60,000 bases of DNA, taken from positions 10,170,001-10,230,000 of the forward strand of contig OX442322.1 of NCBI GenBank assembly GCA_949358305.1, written 5' to 3'. The notes beneath the pieces were generated by a model. The model was not told the DNA's origin and made no database searches. It was given only the letters and a program-made list of their open reading frames with translations. The translations under genes and the position numbers were made by a program. Position 1 is the stretch's first letter. Each line of letters opens with the position of its first letter. This DNA is from Strigamia acuminata. Lineage: Eukaryota; Arthropoda; Chilopoda; Geophilomorpha; Linotaeniidae. Below, piece by piece: positions 1 through 10,212 of this stretch.

Positions 1-745
1 CCACAACGGGGATTTATTTGGCGTCGATCACGAACATTTCTGTGCAAGCAACGAGATTCTTCGGTCGACATCTTGGATTACACAACGCGCTGTGCTGGAA
101 AGCCGATTTGCCCCTGAAATAATTGCTTATTCTTGTGTTTTGCATTCAGTGCTTGTATTTTTAAGATTTTGGTTGCATGAGGGTATTGTATTGGGTATTT
201 CAAAGCTGTTTTTGCTGTTTCCTAAGCTAGTTTTGAGGGAAAATTCACTGAAAGTGTATTTTATTGTGAATTTTTCAAGTGCTTTCTTGAATTTTGTGCA
301 TGCATCTCCATATAACTGGCTTAACCAGGGGAGGTTTAGATTTTTTGGAGTTAGAAACTGTTCAGTCTCTCATTGCAAGAGCTGTCAGTTATTATCGTGA
401 ATCTGATAGTGATTTTCTGGCTAGATTCGTTCCGTACGAACAGCAGAAATAATTCAAACTTGTGTAGGACTTTCTGAGTCACGTTTTTTAATCCGTGATC
501 AAGGTCGCTCGTTTGTTTTGGCATCCTTGATTGCTAAAACACTCGATATTCTTGTGCATTTTCAAGGTTTTTTGTCGTTTGGGCAAGAAAACTTTGAAAA
601 ATTCTGTTCTTTTAAAGTAAATGATTGTGAATTTTATTCTTTTCAAGTGTAAAGTTTATAATTTATTCCTTTTAAGTTTAAAGCGAAGTGTTTTGTTGTT
701 CAAAATATTATCTTCTGTTTCATAATTTACAGCCGTGAATTTGAG
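1..745 (+). other. 5' leader of BEL1
   Basis: Untranslated stretch between the off-window 5' LTR and the BEL1 start codon. Positions 80-95 hold a diverged copy (ACACAACGCGCTGTGC) of the leader motif found in the other elements. Around 305-335 lies a block beginning CTCCATATAACTG and continuing to CAGGGGAG; the same block recurs in the H leader near 14129-14158. A pyrimidine/T-rich run ending TTTACAG at 732 is a good splice acceptor 13 nt before the ATG, so the mRNA may be spliced in the leader. No convincing donor partner was identified. The 102-codon ORF at 92-400 resembles nothing and is probably chance. Confidence 0.7.
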
Positions 746-3700
746 ATGGAGAGAGATAGAGATACAGAAACTTCCGAACGCGATTTACTCACTGTGGAGC
801 AAATTGAAATACTAGAGACCAGGTGGGAAGCACAACTTTCATCTCTCAACGACTTGCTGTCTTTGTCGGAGAAGACGAGCGATCCAGGAGAGTTAGAAGC
901 GCTTCTGCTTACTGCAAATCTGAAAGAGACACGCGTTGTAAATGGCCTGAACGAGCTTCAAGTCTACTGTGAGCACGCGTTTTACCTTGAGAGTGTCGAG
1001 AAACTGGAATCATCACAAACGAGAGTGGAACTTCTCCGAAGAAGGTGGGAGGTTTCAAAGCGGTCTCTTCCAACCCTTGGAGGAAGACTCAACATGTCTA
1101 CAGTTTCCGGTGCAAATACATCCTTGAATACTTCGACTTCTTTCCGCAAGAATTCCAAGTTGCCCAAACTTGAATCTGTAAAGTTTGACGGGGAGATAAT
1201 CAAATACAAGACGTTTAAGAGCAACTTTGAAACTTCTGTTCATAATGACCCAGATCTGAGCAGTGTTGAAAAGTTGCAATACCTTCAAACTATGTGTACA
1301 GGTGAGGCTGCGGCTTTGATTTCCACCTTTCCTTTGATCGAGGAATCCTATGACTTGGCACGGGAAGAACTTGATCGTAACTATGGCGATGAGGATGCGC
1401 AACAGACGGCTCTCATCCAATCCATTCGAGACTTGAAGACTGTTTCAAGCATATACCCGACAAAGGTGTTGAAAGCAAATTTGACGAAAATTTCTTCAAC
1501 AATACGACTTCTTGAGCAACTGAAGATTCCTGTACGGACATCTGGTGCATTTCTGATGCCGGACATTCTTAGCAAGTTTCCTGCTCCAATGACTTTGCGT
1601 TTTTACCAAGTCCATGGACTGTCTTGCAAGAACATTTTGACTTTGCTTGACTTTTTTCAAAAGGAAGTAGCTATGGCAGAACGCACTGAAGCTGTTTCTC
1701 CATCTGAAAAAGCAAAGAAGGAAAAGTCTGAAGTTGAAAAGGCTAAAGTTAAAGGATCCATGACGACTTGCACCGCGACGCAAGACTCAAAATCGTCTTC
1801 AAGCTCCAAAGTGAAGACAGAGTCGAGACAAGAGAACAAGTCTGCGAATTCCAAGGCACTCAAGTGCATTTTTTGTCAAGAAGACCATTTGAGCGGTTCT
1901 TGCAAAAAGGAGTTCGAAATCAATGCAAAGATTGAATTGATAAAGAAAAACAGACTTTGCTTTAATTGTTTTCGAACAGGTCATCGCGTTGGTGACTGCA
2001 AAGTGAAGTTTTCCTGCAAGCATTGTGGCGGAAGACATCATTCAACCATTTGTAAGAAGTCTGAGGTGAACAATTCTCCAAGTCCGACAGAGAAGCCAAA
2101 GGAGTCGCAAGTGACCACACACGTCTCGTGCGCGATATCCACTTCTCTTCAACTTATGATTTTTGTTGCTGACCTCAAAACCAAATCTGGAGGTTCACAC
2201 CACATCCGAGGCATGATTGACCCGGGTAGCCATCGGTCATTCATTACAACTGAACTGGTGAACCGACTAAAACTGAAGAAGTGCGGCAGTATTTCTGCGA
2301 CCACACAACGGTTCAACGATTCTATGCCTGCTGCCACTGATTACGACGTATACAACGTTACTCTTCAAAGCAAAAATGACGCACAAAACTTCAAATTATC
2401 AATGCTTTCAGTGGAAAATTTGCCGAAAGTGCAAGGCATTTTGAATGCATCGGTAATAGAAAAGGTGAAGAAGCTGAATCTTGAACTTGCCGAAGATCTG
2501 CCAGCCAAGACATCTCAAATAGACATTCTTTTGGGAGTTGATGCTTGGTGGAAAGTCATTAAAGATGGCAAAAAGAAAATCAACGACGATCTTGGACTCA
2601 TAAATACGTTATTTGGATGGGTGCTTATCGGAGCAGCCGGAAATACGGATTTATTCGAAGATGAAGCTGATTTGACTTCATGTTGTAATACTTGCAACAT
2701 AGAAATCCATGAACAATTGGACAAACTTTGGAATTTAGAGGCAATTGGGATTAATGCTGGTGAAAAAGAATCCGATTTCACAAGAGATCGATTTGAAGCC
2801 ACGACAAAACGTCTCGATGACGGAAGATACGAGGTGATGCTGCCTTTTAATGGACAAGAAACTGACTTGGACTCAAACTGGGAGCTCGCACTTAACCAAT
2901 TAGCCAACACATTGAAGAGAATCGACTCAAATGACGATTATAAGAAGCGATATGACGACTCAATGTGGCAATACATTGAAGAAAACCACGCTGAGGAAGT
3001 TCCAACTGAAGAACGGTTCCTAAAGAAAGGGACATATAACATTCCACATCATCCAGTGATCAAAGAGGACCGGGAAACAACGAAATTCAGAGTCGTATTC
3101 AATGCGTCGTCTGCGAAAAAAGGAAAACGATCATTAAATGACTGCCTTTTTCCTGGACCATCTTTGAATCCAGATTTGATATTGGTGATGGTCAGATTCA
3201 GATTGTATTGCATTCCAATCATTGCTGACATTAAACAAGCATTCCTCCAAGTAATGATAAACCCCACACATAGGAACTTTCTGCGTTTTTTGTGGGTTTC
3301 GAAGCAATATTTCAAGAACCCCTATTCGTGGAGAAATTTGTGGAATAATATTATGATTTTGAGGATGATAGTCGTACCATTTGGAGTTATTTCCTCTCCT
3401 TTTCTCCTGTGCGCAACAATTCGGAAACAAGCTGATCAATACAAAGAGACACATCCGAAAGAAGTTGATGCACTGGACGCCGGGATATACATGGATGATT
3501 TAACTTCTGGAGGTGATCACACGACAGACACAACAAAGCATTGTGAAGAATTAAAAATGATTTTGGATGACGGGAAACTCCCACTTGTTAAATGGGCGAC
3601 AGCCAATGAAAAGGTTTTCAATGACATCAAAGAAAAGGGATTTCACATGAGAAGTGACGAATTCTGTGAACAGGGAGTGATAAAAATGCTTGGAATCTTA

Positions 3701-5998
3701 TGGGACACGCAAGAAGACGTCCTCATGTTCAGGATTCCACAAATGGACATTATTCCGAACACAAGACGTGAAGTTCTCTCTTTGGTAGCCTCTATTTTCG
3801 ACCCGATGGGACTCATTTCTCCAGTCGTTTTGAAAATGAGACTCCTTCTTCAAGACATTTGTCTACGTACAAAGAACTGGGACGGAAGAATTTCGGACTC
3901 AGAAAAGCAAGAGATTGACGAATGGAGTCGAGACATCCAGAAATTAAAAGGCTATAAGGTACCTCGATGGTTAGAAACCTATTCTAATGAAGAGTTGAGT
4001 ATTGAAGTTTTCTGTGATGCCAGCACTAAAGCCTTTGGATGTGCAATTTTCATCGTCAACAACAAAGGAAAAAGAACTTTGCTACTCAGCAAATGTAGAC
4101 TAGCCCCTGCAAAAAAGATTACCTTGCCTAGACTTGAATTAACTGCTGCGGTCGTTGGTGTACGGATGTGTCAGTATTTGACAAATAACTTTCTGCCAGG
4201 TTATCCAATCAAAACCATTCGATATTTTTCTGATTCCACCATAACTTTGGCTTGGATCAACTCGAAGAAAAATGAGTGGAAGCCTTATGTTTCTAACCGC
4301 GTTCAGGAAATTGTTTCATCGTCTGACGCAAGCCAATGGTCACATATTCCGACAGAGTTCAATCCTGCAGATCTACTTACACGACCACACGATGCAAAAA
4401 CATTAATGACAAATAAACTTTGGTGGAACGGCGTGGACGTTTCTAAAATCGAAAAAGTCGAGGTCGTGCAAGAAAAACTACCCGAAGAAGAAAAAAGAAT
4501 TGTGGTTATGAATGTTCAAGTCAAAGAGACATTTATAAGCAAATTTTTCAAAAGATATCGCAACTTCAACCGTCTAGTTAGAGTATTTTCGTACATTTTG
4601 CGCTGGAAATCTCATCGTTTTCGCGGCGAAGATCTCGCGCAACGCGAAATGGAATCCAGTCAAATTAGGATTCTTCAATTTTCACAAGAAATCTACTTTC
4701 GAGAAGAGATCGAAGCTGTGAGAAACAAGACTGAAGTTGAGAGATACTCCCCTTTGAAAAATTTTGAATATTTCTTAGATGAGGATGGACTTTTACGTTT
4801 GCGCAGCAGACTGAGATTGTCTTTGCTTTCGTTTGACGAAAAATACCCGATTCTTTTGCATAACGAAAGTTGGGTAACTAGACTAATTATTCGCAAGACT
4901 CATCTTGATCTCATGCATGGAGATTTGAGTGAAACACTTTACCGAATTCGTGAGAAATTTTGGGTTCTCCGAGGACGCAGGACCATTCAAACTGTGATAA
5001 GAGAATGTTCCGTTTGCAGAAGGACTAAACTTGCAAGAAATAATCCGTCTACTGGAGAATTACCGAAAGAAAGAGTAACCCCAGCAGCTCCTTTTCAACA
5101 CACCGGAATCGATCATTTAGGACCTATTTTTGTGGGAAAGGACAAAAAACGATTGAAGAAAACATACATTTTATTATTCACTTGTATGGTTACACGAAGT
5201 TTACATCTCGAAGTGTCCGAAGATTTATCCACTGAGAAATTCTTATTGGCATTCAGAAGATTTTGTGCTCGTTACGGTTGTCCAGCAAAAGTCTTCTCGG
5301 ACAACAGTAAAACCTTTGAAAAAGGAAGTACACAAATTCAGTCATTGGGAAAACTGATTGGCCGTTCGGACATAAAAACATTTCTGTCTGAGAAAAGGAT
5401 TGTATGGACATTTATCCCTCCACTTTCACCGTGGATGGGAGGAGCTTGGGAGAGACTAGTCCGTTCAGTAAAGGATAAATTGCGGAAAACTTTATTGAGA
5501 CACACTGTGGATTTAGAAAATTTACAAACCTTGGTTCTTGAGATCAGCTCCGTGTTGAATTCACGACCTTTGTCGTATGTACACGAAAATATAGACGGCG
5601 GCAGAATCCTTTCACCTGAAAACTTTTTAACGGGAGGTATGCCGAAATACATGATCAACAAGACCTTGAATGCAATCAAGAAAAGTGACCTTCGAAAACT
5701 CGACAAGAAAAGAAGACAGTTCATTTGGGATTTTTGGAGTATATGGAAACACAGTTACTTGATGCAGTTAAGAAACTTTTATGAGACTAAAGGAGATAAA
5801 TCTTTTCAAAACCCCAAAATTGATCAGATTGTTCTTCTTGAAAAGATGGGAACCAACCCTTACTTTTGGCCTCTTGCCAGAATAAAACAAGTTTTTCCTG
5901 GTGATGATGGACTAATTCGCATCGTCAGTGTTGTGCTTCCCGATGGAAGAGAGTTGCGTCGTTCTGTAAGGCATATTAGAGCCCTTGAACTTGATTGA
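746..5998 (+). CDS. BEL/Pao retrotransposon Gag-Pol polyprotein (BEL1), intact
   Basis: Single 1750-residue ORF encoding everything a BEL/Pao element needs to copy itself: RNA packaging, polyprotein cleavage, cDNA synthesis and integration. Order seen: coiled N-terminal Gag and the BEL Gag domain (about 1-320, with KLPKLESVKFDGE near 138); three zinc knuckles (about 374-436); aspartic protease of the DUF1758 type with active motif DPGS at 492-495; reverse transcriptase (about 770-1000) with IADIKQAF and YMDD at 915-918; RNase H (about 1085-1210) with CDAST, LPRLELTAA and FSDST; integrase zinc region (H near 1386, C1421, C1424) and DDE core with D1456, D1519 and E1569. No envelope gene follows. 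No stops or frameshifts and all catalytic residues are present, so the copy is recent and possibly active. The ATG at 746 has a good context (GAGATGG) and follows a splice acceptor. Confidence 0.96.
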   Translation: MERDRDTETSERDLLTVEQIEILETRWEAQLSSLNDLLSLSEKTSDPGELEALLLTANLKETRVVNGLNELQVYCEHAFYLESVEKLESSQTRVELLRRRWEVSKRSLPTLGGRLNMSTVSGANTSLNTSTSFRKNSKLPKLESVKFDGEIIKYKTFKSNFETSVHNDPDLSSVEKLQYLQTMCTGEAAALISTFPLIEESYDLAREELDRNYGDEDAQQTALIQSIRDLKTVSSIYPTKVLKANLTKISSTIRLLEQLKIPVRTSGAFLMPDILSKFPAPMTLRFYQVHGLSCKNILTLLDFFQKEVAMAERTEAVSPSEKAKKEKSEVEKAKVKGSMTTCTATQDSKSSSSSKVKTESRQENKSANSKALKCIFCQEDHLSGSCKKEFEINAKIELIKKNRLCFNCFRTGHRVGDCKVKFSCKHCGGRHHSTICKKSEVNNSPSPTEKPKESQVTTHVSCAISTSLQLMIFVADLKTKSGGSHHIRGMIDPGSHRSFITTELVNRLKLKKCGSISATTQRFNDSMPAATDYDVYNVTLQSKNDAQNFKLSMLSVENLPKVQGILNASVIEKVKKLNLELAEDLPAKTSQIDILLGVDAWWKVIKDGKKKINDDLGLINTLFGWVLIGAAGNTDLFEDEADLTSCCNTCNIEIHEQLDKLWNLEAIGINAGEKESDFTRDRFEATTKRLDDGRYEVMLPFNGQETDLDSNWELALNQLANTLKRIDSNDDYKKRYDDSMWQYIEENHAEEVPTEERFLKKGTYNIPHHPVIKEDRETTKFRVVFNASSAKKGKRSLNDCLFPGPSLNPDLILVMVRFRLYCIPIIADIKQAFLQVMINPTHRNFLRFLWVSKQYFKNPYSWRNLWNNIMILRMIVVPFGVISSPFLLCATIRKQADQYKETHPKEVDALDAGIYMDDLTSGGDHTTDTTKHCEELKMILDDGKLPLVKWATANEKVFNDIKEKGFHMRSDEFCEQGVIKMLGILWDTQEDVLMFRIPQMDIIPNTRREVLSLVASIFDPMGLISPVVLKMRLLLQDICLRTKNWDGRISDSEKQEIDEWSRDIQKLKGYKVPRWLETYSNEELSIEVFCDASTKAFGCAIFIVNNKGKRTLLLSKCRLAPAKKITLPRLELTAAVVGVRMCQYLTNNFLPGYPIKTIRYFSDSTITLAWINSKKNEWKPYVSNRVQEIVSSSDASQWSHIPTEFNPADLLTRPHDAKTLMTNKLWWNGVDVSKIEKVEVVQEKLPEEEKRIVVMNVQVKETFISKFFKRYRNFNRLVRVFSYILRWKSHRFRGEDLAQREMESSQIRILQFSQEIYFREEIEAVRNKTEVERYSPLKNFEYFLDEDGLLRLRSRLRLSLLSFDEKYPILLHNESWVTRLIIRKTHLDLMHGDLSETLYRIREKFWVLRGRRTIQTVIRECSVCRRTKLARNNPSTGELPKERVTPAAPFQHTGIDHLGPIFVGKDKKRLKKTYILLFTCMVTRSLHLEVSEDLSTEKFLLAFRRFCARYGCPAKVFSDNSKTFEKGSTQIQSLGKLIGRSDIKTFLSEKRIVWTFIPPLSPWMGGAWERLVRSVKDKLRKTLLRHTVDLENLQTLVLEISSVLNSRPLSYVHENIDGGRILSPENFLTGGMPKYMINKTLNAIKKSDLRKLDKKRRQFIWDFWSIWKHSYLMQLRNFYETKGDKSFQNPKIDQIVLLEKMGTNPYFWPLARIKQVFPGDDGLIRIVSVVLPDGRELRRSVRHIRALELD

Positions 5999-6056
5999 TG
6001 TGTGTTTTGCAGACTTCTCTCATCTCTCTTCTCTCTCTTTCTCGCTGGCAATTCGT
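5999..6056 (+). promoter_or_regulatory. Pyrimidine-rich 3' LTR junction of BEL1
   Basis: Between the stop codon and the LTR is a strongly pyrimidine-rich tract (CTTCTCTCTCTTTCTC) followed by GCTGGCAATTCGT and then TGTTGC. It occupies the place where a polypurine tract would normally prime plus-strand DNA, yet the sense strand is C/T-rich. The same layout precedes the 3' LTRs of the A family, T and E. Confidence 0.6.
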
Positions 6057-7529
6057 TGTTGCAAACAACGTGGAATAATTTAGAAACTACTTTTATTGCC
6101 AATTTGTGTCTGAATAAATGTTTCCAAAGTGTGTTTTATTTTGCATAACATTTCAGTTTTTATTTAAAGGATTTTTGCATTATTAAAATGTTTTTAGTGC
6201 TTTCAGATACTGATGTTTGATGAAATGTGATATTCCATTGTTTATTGCATTTATTTCTAGTGTTTATTGCGTGATTTTGTGTTACTTTATTCATTTTCTA
6301 TCAATTTGTGTGATTTCGGGTGAAATTTGGTGCATTTGTCGTTAAACAGTTCACTAGTGTTATCGACGTGACGTCATATTTCAAGTTCTAGTTCGGTTTT
6401 TGTTCAAACTTCTAACCTTCCGTTTGGACGGAATTTTGATGGTTAGAATTGTTTTTGACATTGTTTTAGACTAATTTGGGGGTGATCTGTTGATTCGTGC
6501 ACTCTAATTTCGTCCCGGAACAGCCGTTTTTCTGCTACGAGCGATCGTGACGGACCCCGCATGTGCGTTGCCGTCCAAGATCGTTTCGTTCGGTTTGCGG
6601 TTGATTTCAAGTGTTCTTTCATTAAAAAGTGTCTTGTTTTGCGGGAAATTACATTCCCTGAACTTATTTACTTATTTCAAAGTGTTTACATAAGTTATTT
6701 CTTGTGTTGAAATTCAAACCTTGTGTTTTGCCGCCAATGTAGAGTTTACCGGACGCCATGTTGGATTTTGCCGATGATTTGTAAATCTTTCATGTCGCTT
6801 TGTTTTTATATCTCAATTGGTGTTAGTACTATTTAGTTTTAATGTATTTCAATGCAAAATCTTTACTTATTTGGTTTTGTGTGTGACTTTGAATTCAAAC
6901 TTGATGATTATGTCATTTTGCTTGTCTTTGATTGGTTAGGCCCAATTGTCTGCCTAGCGATCACTGTTTTCGCTGTTTTCTCAGTGTTTTGATTAACGAA
7001 TTTTGTTGTTACGATAGACTTTATTATTCCTGAGTTTTTTGTGCTCATTTTGAGCTATTACACATTATTTTTAATACATTTCTCGTAATTTGTTGTCTTT
7101 GCTTGAAATTGCATTTCCTCCGTTTCCGTGGCAACGGAGTATTTTCTTTATTGTACTTTGACGACAATTGGCTTGTTGCGTGCCTTTTGATTGATAATGT
7201 GTAATTATTGAGTTGCCATTTTATATTTGATTAAAATAGTCGTGTTAATGTTAACTCTTGTATTTTCTGCTTTTGACCCATTTCCAATGTGTCCTGAGTA
7301 GAGAACCATTTTTCCCAGACTGGCCAATGGATCAGCAAGCACTTGGATACCATGCAAAAGTGTTTCCAACAGTTAAACCTTCATGTAACAGGAGATTTTG
7401 AGGCGAATCAAGTGCATTTCCACACGGTACACGTACGAATTTCACTATACGATCGTTTGAGTTTGTTGGCGGGAGTTTCGAATCGCCACATCTCAGTTCT
7501 TCTCTGTTCCTGTTGACTGACCGCAACAC
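6057..7529 (+). repeat. 3' LTR of BEL1
   Basis: Starts TGTTGCAAACAAC (self-complementary) right after the pyrimidine junction and ends ACCGCAACA. It is followed by CCCC (7530-7533), which is the A-element sequence at that point, so the border is set by where A0 resumes. A polyadenylation signal AATAAA lies at 6113-6118. The body is T-rich with no ORF of note. The matching 5' LTR is outside the window, so LTR identity cannot be measured. Confidence 0.72.
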
Positions 7530-10208
7530 CCCAAAGAACTAGAATATCTAAACTCCCTTTTTTAAACGATAAAAGGCGAGACTAATCACTAATAAAGACT
7601 CATGAAACGCTACGGACGTTTCCACGAAGAGAAAGCGAAAATGCAGAACGTACATCACCAGCGGTAGACACTGGGTGCAGCGGTCAACAACAGAAACTGG
7701 ACTTGCCCAGTGGGCGGTGCGGATCGGCTGCTCTAAACTTCCAGCACCGACAGAAGTCACACGCCTTTCTAATCCAAACCCACTTGCAAACAAGTCGTAT
7801 AACAATCTAACCGAACAGAAATTGACTGACAGATAAGAACCGACTGACCTCGCGGGCCAGCGCTCGCTCAGCAAGACTCGAGCAGCAAAAGAACGAATCT
7901 CGTTCTAAAAACAAGAAACGTTCTACAAACACACGAATACAAACGGGTGTGCCCTCTCCCGAAGCGGAGAGATGATCGACACCAGAGCTCACGAGGAAAC
8001 TCGTGCGGCACACGAAAAACATTGGACACAAAACGTAAAGACCAGAGGTCGTCCACATTCCAAACACAAGAGCAGGCTCACATGACGAGAAGAAGCCAGA
8101 TCACTCAAGGACCCCCCTGACCGCCGCTCTGATAGGCGGGAAGGACGAGGAGAAGGAACTGGTTGGCTCACAATAGCTAGTAATTTAACTTTAGCGTAGG
8201 GCAGAAAGCTAAAAGCGGGAGTTAATCGACCCCGAGCTGACGACTAACTGGCCAACACCACTAAAAATTTGCAAATGTGACGGCGCTCCTGTCATTAAGC
8301 CTAAAAATTTCTTAAAAAGACTACACGAAAAAGGGAAAAACCCCGGGAGATCAACGAACTCAAATCCAAAGAGCTAATAACGTGATAAATTGGCAAACTC
8401 GTTTAAAAAGGGAAACTTGGAAACAAGTAGCTTTGCTTCTCACATATTAAACCAAAAATTCTTACCAAAAACGTGAATGAACAAAGAATAAAGCTATTAA
8501 CCAGCACAGGCATAAATGCGATCAGAAAATTGGACTCCCTTATTAAATCCAGACACAGAAAGCCAATAAATACGTACAAATCATTCTTTGGCACTTAAAC
8601 AAGGAACTGAGGACAATAGCAACATAACCGTAAGCGAGGAGGGCAAAAACAGAAGTTTAGGGTTTAAGGGGACTCCAAACAAGGCGCAAATAGGCGTGGA
8701 AACTAGCTACACTTGCACAACGACGTATGCAGAAGCATGAAACAGAACTAACGCCCCAAAACTCCCAAAACAACCACAATTTCCCCCAAAAACCTTAAAA
8801 TTAACATTTGATGAAAACGAGAAAATATAATCGACAAAAAAACGAAATCTTCATTGCCGACTCTAGTACATTGCGTTGTGTATAACTGGCGGCCGACTGA
8901 CGCTTGAAGAGTGACTCTTCCAAACTCGGTGACCATTCTGTGTGCGCTGACGGCACGAATCTTTTGGCGGGACTGTCCGGTACAACTGAGAGAACTCGCT
9001 CTGCTGCTGAAGAAACAACTCGACTGGAATCTTGACCGCGTCGCTTGTGAGACGACGCACGTCTGTGTGGACACAGCCTCGTACTGTCCAACGAACTGGG
9101 CACACGAAATCCTGGAAAATCTTGCCGAAACTCTCTCCATCGACGATCCCGAAGTGGTCGCTGCATTCCGCCATACGACGCACTCGTACTGGGCGAATCT
9201 GAGACGAATTTCGCCATCCCGAGCAGCAATTCTCGATTTGACCGACAGCCACACGCATTGCGCTTGTAAATGCGCTGGCTTCACACGATGCGTCTGTCGT
9301 CACTAAGCGCTGGCAGCCTCCACTGCAATTACCGATCTTGTTTCCGAAAATGGCGGCGATGTCACCCATTTTCGAACTCACGGCAACCTGACGACACTTG
9401 GCTAGCATCCTGGTCAAGCAAAACGGCATTAACTTTGTTTCTAGCAGTGCTTGAAGACCGTGTTGCACTCTAGAAGACATTTGAAAATGGTTAAAATAAA
9501 TAACCCTATTTACCAGAACTTGTGAAGAATCCCAAAGAAGAAAGTCCATTACAGGAAAAAACCTTGATGTGAAACCTGTAAAGTGAGCTGTGAACATGTT
9601 GGGACAATTCAATACTATTGTGCTCAAGTTAGCACACAAAAACGAATTTATTGTAAGGTTAAAATCTATCAAAACATTACACATAAGAGAGGAGAAAATC
9701 AACGTTACTTAGGACTAGAAAAAACATATAACAAGTCAGAGTAGTTGCTGCGCAACCTACAACAATTAGAGCAGCGGCTCTTAGCAACGAGTGGCAACAA
9801 TCACTCGCAAGAGGCGAATTGTCCCTCTAGTGACAAAATGATAAAGCGTATACAAGAAAATACACAGTTTCGAGTATAAAATCATTACAAAGGGCACAAA
9901 ACCGTAATAAATTAAGACAAAGTGTTTCAAATAAATAAACTAACTTAGGAACTAACAACAGCAACTCTTTGGACGAATCCAAGCAGTAAAACTCCAAAGA
10001 ATCAAAGAAAAGATGCAAAATTACCTTAAAAAAGACAGCTTAAATCAGGTAATTCACCACTCCCACTTCACAAACTACACGAAATTCATTTAACATTTAG
10101 CCAAAACTTAAGCTGCACTATTAACTAAACACAAACTTGAATTAATGATTAATCAAAGCAAATCCGCTATTGCGATAGCAAAAATCCATGTTGCGCGTGC
10201 TCGCAACA
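7530..10208 (-). mobile_element. A0: A-family LTR element, 5' part, interrupted by BEL1
   Basis: Read on the minus strand this is a 5' LTR (9436-10208), a primer site, and the first part of the A-family internal region, homologous to 35669-37575 and 53837-55790. The homology stops at 7530, where BEL1 was inserted at a CCCC site; the rest should resume left of the window. Its primer site has lost the leading TGG (reads TTAATGCCG). The leader motif is at 8866-8881. GGGG at 10209-10212 is its probable TSD inside BEL2. No protein is recognisable. Confidence 0.85.
9436..10208 (-). repeat. 5' LTR of A0
   Basis: 773-bp A-family LTR. On the minus strand it starts TGTTGCGAGCACGCGCAACA and ends GCACTGCTAGAAACA. 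The start is a perfect 7-bp stem, followed directly by a second stem (GCTATCGCAATAGC). Confidence 0.9.
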
Positions 10209-10212
10209 GGGG

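Noticed and set aside
18-40. TTTGGCGTCGATCACGAAC as the BEL1 primer-binding site
   Set aside because: It begins with TGG but does not match the TGGTRCC series, and the 5' LTR end is not in the window, so the distance cannot be judged.
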